Below are positions 1-6,610 of a stretch of 7,563 bases of DNA, piece after piece (the first letter of the stretch is position 1; the number at the start of each line of letters is the position of its first letter). A program made the translations under genes and the position numbers. The notes under the pieces were generated by a model. The model was not told the origin of the DNA, did no database searches, and saw nothing but the letters and a program-made list of their open reading frames with translations. Origin of the DNA: an uncultured Bacteroidota bacterium (GTDB lineage: Bacteria; Bacteroidota; Bacteroidia; Chitinophagales; Chitinophagaceae). Where the stretch lies: positions 1 through 7,563 of the forward strand of contig CAMLKS010000113.1 of the NCBI GenBank assembly GCA_946480675.1, given 5' to 3'.

Positions 1-179
1 CGTTTTAAAAGTTAGTAACAGAAATTATCAGCCAGTATGGGTATAAAACCATGCCAGCACACAGCTTTTCACGTTAAAAAAAGATAAAAACAGGCGGGGT
101 GATATTGGGGTGATGCGGGCAAAGAAATTGTGCAGCAAAATTTTGAGTTCTGTACATTTGGGCTCTAAAAATTAACTAC
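1..179. other. Non-coding left edge upstream of the peptidase gene
   Basis: No convincing gene is visible. A short open frame at 2-46 (+) could be the last 14 codons of a gene beginning outside the window, but it is too short to judge. The stretch has A-rich tracts around 75-90. The octamer GGGGTGAT occurs twice, at 96-103 and 107-114, 11 bp apart (about one helical turn). The end of the region carries the promoter candidate listed separately. Confidence 0.6.
128..160 (+). promoter_or_regulatory. Candidate Bacteroidota-type promoter of the M20 dipeptidase gene
   Basis: TACATTTG at 153-160 matches the Bacteroidota -7 consensus TAnnTTTG at every fixed position. A TTG at 128-130 lies 22 bp upstream, close to the usual 19-21 bp for the -33 element. 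Transcription would start near 166, giving a leader of only about 14 nt before the ATG at 180. The -7 match is seen directly; the start site is inferred. Confidence 0.6.
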
Positions 180-1550
180 ATGCAAGTTTGGAACGACTAC
201 CTGTCGCAGAATAAACAACGCTTTCTTGACGAACTGCTGGACCTGCTCCGCATACCATCTGTAAGCGCCGATAGCAAATACAAAGCCGATGTGGCACGCT
301 GTGCCGAGGCTGTAAAAGAAAACCTGCTGAAAGCCGGCTGCGATACCGCTGAAATATGCCCTACAGAAGGCCACCCGATAGTATATGGCGAAAAACTGAT
401 AGATGCATCGCTACCTACGGTGCTGGTATACGGCCACTACGATGTGCAACCGGCAGACCCGCTGGAACTGTGGCACAGTGGCCCGTTTGAACCTGTGATA
501 AAAGACGAGAAAATATATGCACGCGGTGCGTGTGACGATAAAGGCCAGATGTTTATGCACGTAAAGGCGCTGGAAGTGATGGTGAAAACCAACACCCTGC
601 CCTGCAACGTGAAATTCATGATAGAAGGCGAGGAAGAAGTAGGCTCATCGAACCTGGGCAAATTTTTGGAGGGCAATAAGGAAAAACTGAAAGCAGACAT
701 CGTACTGGTATCAGACACCTCTATGATAAGCATGGAGCACCCTTCATTGGAAACAGGCCTGCGCGGACTGGCATATATGGAAGTGGAAGTGGTAGGCCCT
801 AACCGCGACCTGCACAGTGGTGTGTATGGCGGCGCGGTAGCCAACCCGATAAATGTTTTGGCTAAAATGATAGCTTCCCTGCACGACGAGAATAACCACA
901 TTACCATACCGGGCTTTTACGATAAAGTGCAAGACCTGAGCGAAGCAGAGCGCAAAGCACTGAACAGCGCACCATTCGACCTGAAAGAATACCAGGACGA
1001 ACTGGGCATTAAAGAAGTGATGGGCGAAAAGGGCTACACTACACTGGAGCGTACCGGTACACGCCCTACCTTGGATGTGAACGGTATATGGGGTGGCTAT
1101 ACAGGTGAAGGTGCTAAAACGGTATTGCCTTCAAAAGCGAATGCGAAAATATCTATGCGCCTGGTGCCTAACCAAAGCTCTGATGAAATATCTGCCCTGT
1201 TCCAGAAGCATTTTGAAAGCACAGCACCTGCAGGCGTAAAAGTAACCGTAACAGCACACCACGGTGGCGAACCAGTTGTAACACCAACAGACTCTGTAGC
1301 TTACAAAGCAGCAGCAGAGGCTATCAAAACCGCCTTTGGCAAAGAGCCGATACCTACACGCGGTGGCGGTAGCATACCGATAATAGCGCTGTTTGAAAAG
1401 GTGCTGGGACTGAAAACCGTATTGCTGGGCTTCGGGCTGGATAATGACAACATCCACTCACCTAATGAGAAGTATGACCTTTTCAACTATTACAAAGGCA
1501 TCGAAACGATACCATACTTCCACAAATACCTGGCTGAAATGAGCAAATAA
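180..1550 (+). CDS. M20-family zinc dipeptidase / metallopeptidase
   Basis: A 456-residue protein, the usual length for the M20 carnosinase/CNDP-like dipeptidases, which release amino acids from short peptides with a di-zinc centre. The metal and catalytic residues are in place: GHYDVQP with ligand H86 and D88; RGACDDKG with bridging D119; EGEEEVGS with the probable catalytic base E152 and ligand E153; VSDT with D179; and IHSPNE with H426. DLHSG (210-214) and TRGGGSIP (393-400) mark the lid/dimerisation domain and the returning catalytic domain. There is no signal peptide, so the enzyme is probably cytoplasmic and used for peptide salvage. The ATG at 180 is chosen because it follows a good -7 box and the protein begins as family members do; no Shine-Dalgarno sequence is visible. 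It appears to be transcribed alone, with its own promoter and terminator. The exact substrate cannot be told. Confidence 0.95.
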   Translation: MQVWNDYLSQNKQRFLDELLDLLRIPSVSADSKYKADVARCAEAVKENLLKAGCDTAEICPTEGHPIVYGEKLIDASLPTVLVYGHYDVQPADPLELWHSGPFEPVIKDEKIYARGACDDKGQMFMHVKALEVMVKTNTLPCNVKFMIEGEEEVGSSNLGKFLEGNKEKLKADIVLVSDTSMISMEHPSLETGLRGLAYMEVEVVGPNRDLHSGVYGGAVANPINVLAKMIASLHDENNHITIPGFYDKVQDLSEAERKALNSAPFDLKEYQDELGIKEVMGEKGYTTLERTGTRPTLDVNGIWGGYTGEGAKTVLPSKANAKISMRLVPNQSSDEISALFQKHFESTAPAGVKVTVTAHHGGEPVVTPTDSVAYKAAAEAIKTAFGKEPIPTRGGGSIPIIALFEKVLGLKTVLLGFGLDNDNIHSPNEKYDLFNYYKGIETIPYFHKYLAEMSK

Positions 1551-1579
1551 TAATATTTGCCATTACACCACATATATCC

Positions 1580-1613
1580 AAGAGGCACCCATAGCAGGGT
1601 GCCTCTTTAATTT
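1580..1613 (+). terminator. Intrinsic terminator after the M20 dipeptidase gene
   Basis: A perfect 11-bp inverted repeat: AAGAGGCACCC (1580-1590), a 6-nt loop and GGGTGCCTCTT (1597-1607), followed by a T/A-rich tail (TAATTT). It lies 29 bp after the peptidase stop and separates that gene from cmk. The T-tract is imperfect but the stem is strong. Confidence 0.85.
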
Positions 1614-1675
1614 ACCACTTTTTTATAACGTAAACACTATTTTATTTCCCACCCAGATAACGGAAATTTGCAAGG

Positions 1676-2365
1676 ATGGCGCAGAAAATAATCATAGCGA
1701 TAGACGGGTTTTCATCTTGCGGAAAAAGTACGCTGGCCAAAGAACTGGCCGCTGTGCTGGGCTATAACTATATAGACAGCGGGGCTATGTACCGCGCCAT
1801 AACGCTGTACTTTCTGCGGAATGGTGTAGATGTGAATGACAGCGGCAAAATACTGGATGCACTGGCCAATATCCACCTCTCTTTTGTGTTTAACGAAAAG
1901 ACACAGAAATCGGACATATACCTGAACGAAGAGAACGTGGAGCACATGATACGTGATATGATAGTGGCGGAAAAGGTGAGCGAAGTAGCCGCCATAAAAG
2001 AAGTACGTGCCTTTGCCGTAGGCCAGCAGAAACGTATGGGCAAGAAGAAAGGTATTGTAATGGATGGCCGCGATATAGGCACTGTGGTGTTTCCCGATGC
2101 GGAACTGAAGATATTTATGACCGCCGACCCTGAAGTACGTGTAAAACGCCGCTTTACAGAGCTGTATGCTACCAACCCCAACATAACACTGGAAGAGGTG
2201 AAACATAACCTGGAAATGCGCGACTATATAGACAGCAACCGTGCCGAGAGCCCGCTGAGGCAGGCCGATGATGCGATAGTGCTGAACAACAGCAGCCTGA
2301 CGCGTGAAGAACAACTGGAGAAAGTGCTGGGATGGGTGAAGGAAAGGACTGCCGTTACCGCCTAA
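1676..2365 (+). CDS. cmk: Cytidylate kinase (CMP/dCMP kinase)
   Basis: A 229-residue P-loop kinase, typical length for bacterial Cmk, which transfers phosphate from ATP to CMP or dCMP in the cytoplasm to make precursors for RNA and DNA. The Walker A loop GFSSCGKST is at residues 11-19. The conserved DSGAMYRA is at 34-41, the nucleotide-binding DGRDIGTVVFP at 130-140, and the LID/CMP-contact motif RDYIDSNRAESPL lies near residue 186. The start is the ATG at 1676, eight residues before the end of the first beta strand, as in family members. It is followed after 44 bp by the PolX-like gene and may be co-transcribed with it. The terminator upstream implies a promoter in 1610-1675; GAAATTTG (1663-1670) is a one-mismatch -7 box but would make the message almost leaderless. 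Codon use is strongly biased: 17 of 18 Leu are CTG and 15 of 18 Ile are ATA. Confidence 0.97.
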   Translation: MAQKIIIAIDGFSSCGKSTLAKELAAVLGYNYIDSGAMYRAITLYFLRNGVDVNDSGKILDALANIHLSFVFNEKTQKSDIYLNEENVEHMIRDMIVAEKVSEVAAIKEVRAFAVGQQKRMGKKKGIVMDGRDIGTVVFPDAELKIFMTADPEVRVKRRFTELYATNPNITLEEVKHNLEMRDYIDSNRAESPLRQADDAIVLNNSSLTREEQLEKVLGWVKERTAVTA

Positions 2366-2409
2366 TTTATTTTACACAAGATTGATTCCGTTCTCTTTAT
2401 TTTGTAATC

Positions 2410-4089
2410 ATGACCAATTACGAAATCGCCGACCATTTTACATTGCTTGCCAAGCTGATGGATATACACGGGGAAAATTCCTTTCGTGCGAAATCTTACA
2501 GCATTGCCGCCTTCAATCTTGAAAAGCTGCAAAGGGAAGTGACCGAAATGGATGATGCCGAACTGTTTAATATAAAAGGCATTGGCGATAGCATGGGCCA
2601 GAAGATACGCGAGCTGCAAAACACCGGCAGGCTGGAACCATTAGACACCATACTGGCGAAGACACCGGCAGGTGTGCTGGACATCATGCAGATAAAAGGG
2701 CTGGGGCCTAAGAAAGTTTCCATCATATGGAAAGAGATGGGGATAGAAACGGTAGGCGAACTGGAATATGCCTGTAATGAAAACCGCCTGACCAACTATA
2801 AAGGCTTCGGCGCCAAGACGCAGGAAAGTATATTGCAAAACATACGCTTTATGCAATCGAACCTCGGCTTCCACTTGTGGGCAGAGGTAGAGAGTGTTGC
2901 TACCATACTGGTATCGCAACTACAAAAGGCCAACCCCGGTAAACTGTTTTCGCATGCAGGCGCTTACCGCAGGCAGCTACCTACGCTGGAATGCATAGAT
3001 ATAGTGACCGATACACCGGGTGCTGTTATCCACCAACAATTCAGTGTTACAGCCGGCATCAAGATAGACACTGTAGATAACACCTTGCATGTAAATGCAC
3101 CTAACCAACCGGCGATACGAGTGCACCTGACTGACACCGCAAACTTTTACAAAACACTATTTCTGAACAGCGGCAGTGAAGCATTTCTTGCAGCTTTCAA
3201 CGAGCAGTATACCCTGCCCGAAACAGCAGGCAGTGAAGATGACATCTTCAAACACAATAACCTGCAACCCATACCGGCACCCATGCGCGAAGATGCGGAA
3301 GTACTGCAAATGGCCGCCAACAACGCCATACCAGCACTGATACAACCTAAAGATATTAAGGGCATCATACACTCGCACTCCGTATGGAGCGATGGTATGA
3401 ATACGCTGGAGCAGATGGCCAATGCTGCGATTGCGAAGGGGTTGGAATACCTTGTTATCAGTGACCACTCGCAGTCGGCATACTATGCCAATGGTTTATC
3501 GCCCGAACGCATAGCTGCACAACACCAGGAAATAGATGCACTGAATGCAAGGCTGGCAACCTTTAAAATATACAAGAGCATAGAGGCAGATATACTGGGC
3601 GATGGCAACCTTGACTATAACGACCAAGTGCTAGCCACCTTCGACCTGGTGATAGCATCTGTACACAGCAACCTGAAGATGACACAGGAGAAAGCGATGG
3701 AACGCGTACTGCGCGCCATACGCAGTCCGTACACCACCATACTGGGCCATCCAACAGGCCGCCTGCTGCTTTCGCGCGAAGGCTACCCGCTGGACCATAA
3801 GGCTATTATAGATGCCTGCGTGGAGCACAATGTGGTGATAGAAATAAATGCCCACCCCCGCAGGCTGGACCTCGACTGGACATGGATACCCTATGCACTG
3901 GAGCGCGGCGCGATGCTATCTATCAACCCGGATGCTCACGTGATAGGTGGCTTTGAAGATGTGACCTTTGGTGTAATGGCTGCACAGAAAGGCGGCCTTA
4001 CTATCAATAGTAACCTAAGCAGTATGGGCCGTGAAGCATTTGAAGCTTTCCTGCAAAAACAGAAAAGCAAACAGCAGTTGGCGGTGTAA
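2410..4089 (+). CDS. polX: PolX-like protein: helix-hairpin-helix domain, degenerate polymerase core, PHP phosphoesterase domain
   Basis: A 559-residue protein with bacterial PolX architecture (DNA polymerase X with a C-terminal PHP 3'-5' exonuclease, used in base-excision and gap repair). Residues 1-150 form the DNA-binding 8-kDa/HhH region, with hairpins at IKGIGDSMG (55-63), IKGLGPKK (95-102) and YKGFGAKT (130-137). The nucleotidyltransferase signature GSxRR...DID appears as GAYRR (184-188) and CID (195-197). The expected first Asp is Cys195. The third Asp position, normally in a VDLRV strand, appears to be Ala235, so polymerase activity is probably lost. The PHP domain (about 318-545) keeps its metal residues: HSH (321-323), SDG (327-329), SDH (351-353), E392, H419, GHPTGR with H447, and NPDAH (506-510). 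I infer a DNA-binding phosphoesterase or nuclease. The start ATG lies five bases after TTTG, part of a weak -7-like box (2397-2404), so a promoter of its own cannot be excluded. Confidence 0.88.
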   Translation: MTNYEIADHFTLLAKLMDIHGENSFRAKSYSIAAFNLEKLQREVTEMDDAELFNIKGIGDSMGQKIRELQNTGRLEPLDTILAKTPAGVLDIMQIKGLGPKKVSIIWKEMGIETVGELEYACNENRLTNYKGFGAKTQESILQNIRFMQSNLGFHLWAEVESVATILVSQLQKANPGKLFSHAGAYRRQLPTLECIDIVTDTPGAVIHQQFSVTAGIKIDTVDNTLHVNAPNQPAIRVHLTDTANFYKTLFLNSGSEAFLAAFNEQYTLPETAGSEDDIFKHNNLQPIPAPMREDAEVLQMAANNAIPALIQPKDIKGIIHSHSVWSDGMNTLEQMANAAIAKGLEYLVISDHSQSAYYANGLSPERIAAQHQEIDALNARLATFKIYKSIEADILGDGNLDYNDQVLATFDLVIASVHSNLKMTQEKAMERVLRAIRSPYTTILGHPTGRLLLSREGYPLDHKAIIDACVEHNVVIEINAHPRRLDLDWTWIPYALERGAMLSINPDAHVIGGFEDVTFGVMAAQKGGLTINSNLSSMGREAFEAFLQKQKSKQQLAV

Positions 4090-4119
4090 TCTATTCGCCG
4101 ATAGCCTATTAAGCTTGCG

Positions 4120-4149
4120 AGCATGGTTGAAAAATACCATGCTTTTTAT
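4120..4149 (+). terminator. Intrinsic terminator after the PolX-like gene
   Basis: An 8-bp inverted repeat: AGCATGGT (4120-4127), an 8-nt A-rich loop and ACCATGCT (4136-4143), running directly into TTTTT (4143-4147). It begins 30 bp after the stop codon and probably ends a cmk-polX transcript. Confidence 0.8.
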
Positions 4150-4158
4150 TTATCTTTA
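4127..4158 (+). promoter_or_regulatory. Candidate promoter for the secreted-protein gene, overlapping the terminator
   Basis: TTG at 4127-4129 and TATCTTTA at 4151-4158 are separated by 21 bp, matching Bacteroidota -33/-7 spacing; the -7 box differs from TAnnTTTG only in its last base. Transcription would start near 4165 and give a leader of about 160 nt before the ATG at 4325. The box overlaps the terminator loop and T-tract, so this is inference from pattern only. Confidence 0.4.
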
Positions 4159-4184
4159 ATATATATCACCATTCGAACCAAACC

Positions 4185-4262
4185 ATGAAACAACTCCTAC
4201 CGGGCATCCTTGTGCCTATACGTCTTTTTTATTTCCGATACACATTTTACAGCATTATATAG
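4185..4262 (+). CDS. Possible 25-codon leader ORF upstream of the secreted-protein gene
   Basis: ATG at 4185 opens a 25-codon frame that starts MKQLLPGILVP, so it looks like the beginning of a signal peptide (Lys near the start, then a hydrophobic run), and stops at TAG 4260-4262. It lies 27 nt after the candidate -7 box and 62 nt before the secreted-protein ATG, in a different frame from it. It could be a small membrane peptide, a translated leader, a relic of an exported gene, or chance. Nothing beyond its position and composition supports expression. Confidence 0.2.
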   Translation: MKQLLPGILVPIRLFYFRYTFYSII

Positions 4263-4324
4263 ACACCTGAAAAAGCTGCACCAAGCAGTTATTATATCCA
4301 TTTAAACATCTAAAACCATCAGTT

Positions 4325-5926
4325 ATGAAAAACATCCGACTCAAGAGGCTGTTAAAAAGTTGCCTCCCGATTATTGCCGCCTGCATGAGTTATGCAGGCT
4401 ATGCGCAAACTACCATTGGTGCGTCCATACCCGACCAGCCCATTGCAGGCGCTACACAGGTTGGCCATATCAATTGCGACATGGTAGAATGCCCGCTGCA
4501 AGGCGGTGTGCGCCTAAGCGCCGTAGTATGGGATGAAGGCTTTTCGCAGGTATGTTCTTTGTTTGTAGACTATACCGGTAATCCTACCCCAGTGCAGGTA
4601 GCACTGCCCCCTACCCCATCCGGCTCCTCCTTCCTGCCCGATGTGATTATTGGTAATGCCAGGCGCGTTGGCGAACAAAGAGCATCGCACGTGGTAGGCG
4701 TGATATACCAGGATGCCGCAAATTATGACACTTATTATAGCTGGTATTATGTGACGGGCGTTGGTGGTACATTGGGGCTCACACTGGGCGGCACTATAAG
4801 GTTGAATGGCACTCTATCGAAATACCCGCATATAGATGCATTTGCCGACAATGTAAATACCGTAGGTGGCTTGCCTGGCATATATACGTTTGCCGCTACC
4901 TGGGAAGAACATTTCCCTTCCGGCATCATCACTACTACAGCAATAGGCCCTATAGATAGTCCCCCGGCCGGCCTGACCACTTACCAGGTGGGCACAGGGT
5001 TTGGCGGCAATGAAATGCCCGATGTGGCCTGTATAACAGATGTGAACACCGGCGCACAAACCGCGTTATTCGCCCATTTATCTTCAGGAGGTGTGCGATA
5101 TGCAGAGTTTGATGTAGCAACTTCATCGGTTACCACATCGTACATGCTGGCCATGAGCCAGGCACCTCCCCGTATAGAAGCAATGAACCTGTATGACCCC
5201 ACCTTTATGCCACCGCTTACTAAATACCAGGTAGTAGGCAGCACCCCTATGGGCGCTGATGTAGAAGGTTGTAATGACACGTACTATCCTTTAGTATCTG
5301 GTGGCCCTTTGAGCAATGCCAATGCAGCCCTGTTTGGTACCGGCGCCCAATACTGGAGCCCTGCTGTAGCTGCCGGTATAGGTATAGGTGGTACGCCTGC
5401 CAATATTGGCAATGCAGTGTATAGCATAGGTATGTATATAGATGGCTCAAATTACTTCTACGGCCGTCAACTGGATATTACTACCGGAGATTTTCCATTG
5501 ATACCCGGTGGCAATGATTACTATGCTATCAACCAAAACCCTGTGGGTGGCGCTCAACGTCCACTGGGCATGACCAGCTCCAGTAACTCGGGCTTCGACC
5601 TGTTGTCGGTATGGTTTGATGGCAATACCATCATGCGCAAATTTTCGGGCAATGCATTTGCTTTCAAATCGACTACTGGCGTGAGTTCTATCGACAACCA
5701 GGTGCATTATACCTTGTCGCCCAATCCTGCCGGCAATATCATTACCATATCGGGCATGAACAAAGGCAGTTATACCATAACAGATGTAACAGGCCGCGCG
5801 CTGGTAAACGGCAACCTGAATGAGTATAAAACAGACATCAACATATCGGCATTGGCAGCAGGTACCTATTTTGTAAACGTGCAGGAAAACGGCAATGTAC
5901 ATACCAGCAAGTTTGTGAAGGAATAA
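4325..5926 (+). CDS. Secreted protein of unknown function with a type IX secretion C-terminal sorting domain
   Basis: A 533-residue exported protein. The N-terminus has a basic n-region (K2 to K11), a hydrophobic core (13-20) and a good signal peptidase I site at GYA27|Q28; Gln at +1 is common in T9SS cargo. The last 72 residues are a typical Por/T9SS type A sorting domain: YTLSPNPAGN (462-471), then GSYTITDVTGR (481-491), INISALAAGTYFV (505-517) and the basic end KFVKE. The domain directs the protein across the outer membrane, where it is usually removed, leaving the cargo secreted or surface-bound. The middle (about 28-450) is Gly/Thr/Tyr-rich and beta-like. Its recurring strand-turn-strand units, near residues 121-145, 246-266, 364-388 and 423-440, suggest a beta-propeller or similar repeat fold. 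No catalytic motif is recognised. Mature Cys are 51, 56, 77, 236 and 316. It appears to be monocistronic, between two terminators. Its substrate or ligand is unknown. Confidence 0.9.
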   Translation: MKNIRLKRLLKSCLPIIAACMSYAGYAQTTIGASIPDQPIAGATQVGHINCDMVECPLQGGVRLSAVVWDEGFSQVCSLFVDYTGNPTPVQVALPPTPSGSSFLPDVIIGNARRVGEQRASHVVGVIYQDAANYDTYYSWYYVTGVGGTLGLTLGGTIRLNGTLSKYPHIDAFADNVNTVGGLPGIYTFAATWEEHFPSGIITTTAIGPIDSPPAGLTTYQVGTGFGGNEMPDVACITDVNTGAQTALFAHLSSGGVRYAEFDVATSSVTTSYMLAMSQAPPRIEAMNLYDPTFMPPLTKYQVVGSTPMGADVEGCNDTYYPLVSGGPLSNANAALFGTGAQYWSPAVAAGIGIGGTPANIGNAVYSIGMYIDGSNYFYGRQLDITTGDFPLIPGGNDYYAINQNPVGGAQRPLGMTSSSNSGFDLLSVWFDGNTIMRKFSGNAFAFKSTTGVSSIDNQVHYTLSPNPAGNIITISGMNKGSYTITDVTGRALVNGNLNEYKTDINISALAAGTYFVNVQENGNVHTSKFVKE

Positions 5927-5942
5927 CTATCATTTTCCATAT

Positions 5943-5973
5943 AAAAAAGCCACGCATTGTGCGTGGCTTTTTT
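5943..5973. terminator. Strong bidirectional terminator after the T9SS cargo gene
   Basis: GCCACGCA (5949-5956), loop TTG and TGCGTGGC (5960-5967) form a perfect GC-rich stem. It is flanked by six A (5943-5948) and six T (5968-5973), giving up to 14 paired bases and a U-tract on both strands. On the plus strand it ends the secreted-protein transcript. On the minus strand it is the first good stop site for read-through from the merR unit. Confidence 0.92.
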
Positions 5974-5991
5974 ATTATGTCGATGTAAAGT

Positions 5992-6007
5992 GTGGACTAT
6001 ACTCCAC
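5992..6007. promoter_or_regulatory. 16-bp near-palindrome upstream of clpP, candidate operator
   Basis: GTGGA (5992-5996) and TCCAC (6003-6007) are perfect inverted arms around CTATAC, whose TATA core is itself symmetric; only the C/C pair at 5997/6002 breaks the 16-bp palindrome. It lies just upstream of a -7-like box. Dyads between the two promoter elements are where MerR-family regulators bind, and a MerR gene is next door. Binding is not shown by the sequence. Confidence 0.4.
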
Positions 6008-6011
6008 CCCT

Positions 6012-6019
6012 TATACTTG
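6012..6019 (+). promoter_or_regulatory. Candidate -7 box of the clpP promoter
   Basis: TATACTTG matches TAnnTTTG with one change (T to C). It lies after the upstream terminator and 18 bp before the clpP ATG, so a promoter is required about here. The expected -33 TTTG is weak: only TGTG at 5991-5994, 17 bp upstream. A weak -33 box would fit a promoter that needs an activator. Confidence 0.4.
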
Positions 6020-6037
6020 TGCCAAAGAGAAAAACAT

Positions 6038-6610
6038 ATGGCAACGAAACAGGACTTATTTACCAGCACAAGAGTGAGCACGCTACTACAGAAAAACCTG
6101 CTGGAACAACGCAAGATATTTTTATGGGGCGCTGTGGAAGATAACACAGCAAAAGAAATAGTAGAACAACTAATTTATTTATCGAGCAATGAACCGAAGG
6201 AGCCGATACATTTTTACATTAACAGCCCGGGCGGTGTGGTAACATCGGGGTATGCTATTTATGATATCATGCAAAGCATAGCGGCACCTGTGTATACCTA
6301 CTGCATGGGGTTTGCAGCATCTATGGGTTCAATATTACTGTCAGCGGGAGAAAAGGGTAACAGGTATATATACCCACTGGCAGAGGTGATGATACACCAA
6401 CCGGGTATGGGCGGCTTCCAGGGGCGCGCACCGGAGATAGAGATACAGGCCAAGCAGATCATTAAAACGAAAGATATAGCAGCAAGAATACTGGCAGAGA
6501 ACTGCGGGCAGCCGATAGAAAAAATAAAGAAAGACTTTGACCGCGACTACTGGATGGATGCACAGGAAGCAATAGCCTATGGTATAGTAGATAAGCTAGC
6601 AGATAGCTAA
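6038..6610 (+). CDS. clpP: ClpP-family serine peptidase subunit (orphan clpP)
   Basis: A 190-residue S14 peptidase, the proteolytic chamber of Clp proteases, which degrades proteins unfolded by an AAA+ partner in the cytoplasm. The catalytic triad is complete: S95 in GFAASMGS, H120 in MIHQP and D170 in DFDRDYW. The oxyanion-loop motif INSPGG is at 61-66 and the handle region EIEIQAKQIIKTKD at 133-146. The ATG at 6038 is chosen because longer in-frame starts (TTG 5957, GTG 5963) fall inside the terminator hairpin; weak AGAG precedes the ATG. The N-terminus (residues 2-22, with STRVSTLLQKN) differs from the axial-loop and YDIYSRLL-type sequence of housekeeping ClpP. No propeptide is evident, and no tig or clpX follows as is usual for a housekeeping clpP, so I infer a second, specialised paralogue. 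It converges on merR and overlaps its stop codon. Confidence 0.93.
   Translation: MATKQDLFTSTRVSTLLQKNLLEQRKIFLWGAVEDNTAKEIVEQLIYLSSNEPKEPIHFYINSPGGVVTSGYAIYDIMQSIAAPVYTYCMGFAASMGSILLSAGEKGNRYIYPLAEVMIHQPGMGGFQGRAPEIEIQAKQIIKTKDIAARILAENCGQPIEKIKKDFDRDYWMDAQEAIAYGIVDKLADS

Noticed and set aside
437..907. A 156-codon minus-strand frame within the dipeptidase gene
   Set aside because: The plus-strand M20 protein has all its zinc ligands; the antisense product has no recognisable features.
1712..2314. A 200-codon open frame on the minus strand, antisense to cmk
   Set aside because: It lies wholly inside a certain cmk gene. It arises from the biased plus-strand codons, and its product is Tyr/His/Phe-rich without any family motif.
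4266..4290. Small hairpin CTGC-ACCAA-GCAG before the secreted-protein gene as a terminator or attenuator
   Set aside because: Only four firm pairs plus a wobble, and no U-tract after it.
5447..5902. A 151-codon minus-strand frame inside the secreted-protein gene
   Set aside because: Antisense shadow of the T9SS cargo gene, whose signal peptide and C-terminal sorting domain show the plus frame is the real one.
5957..6037. Longer clpP start at TTG 5957, adding 27 residues
   Set aside because: The TTG is the loop of the terminator hairpin and the added residues (Cys-rich, unlike ClpP) do not fit the family. The ATG at 6038 gives the normal beginning.
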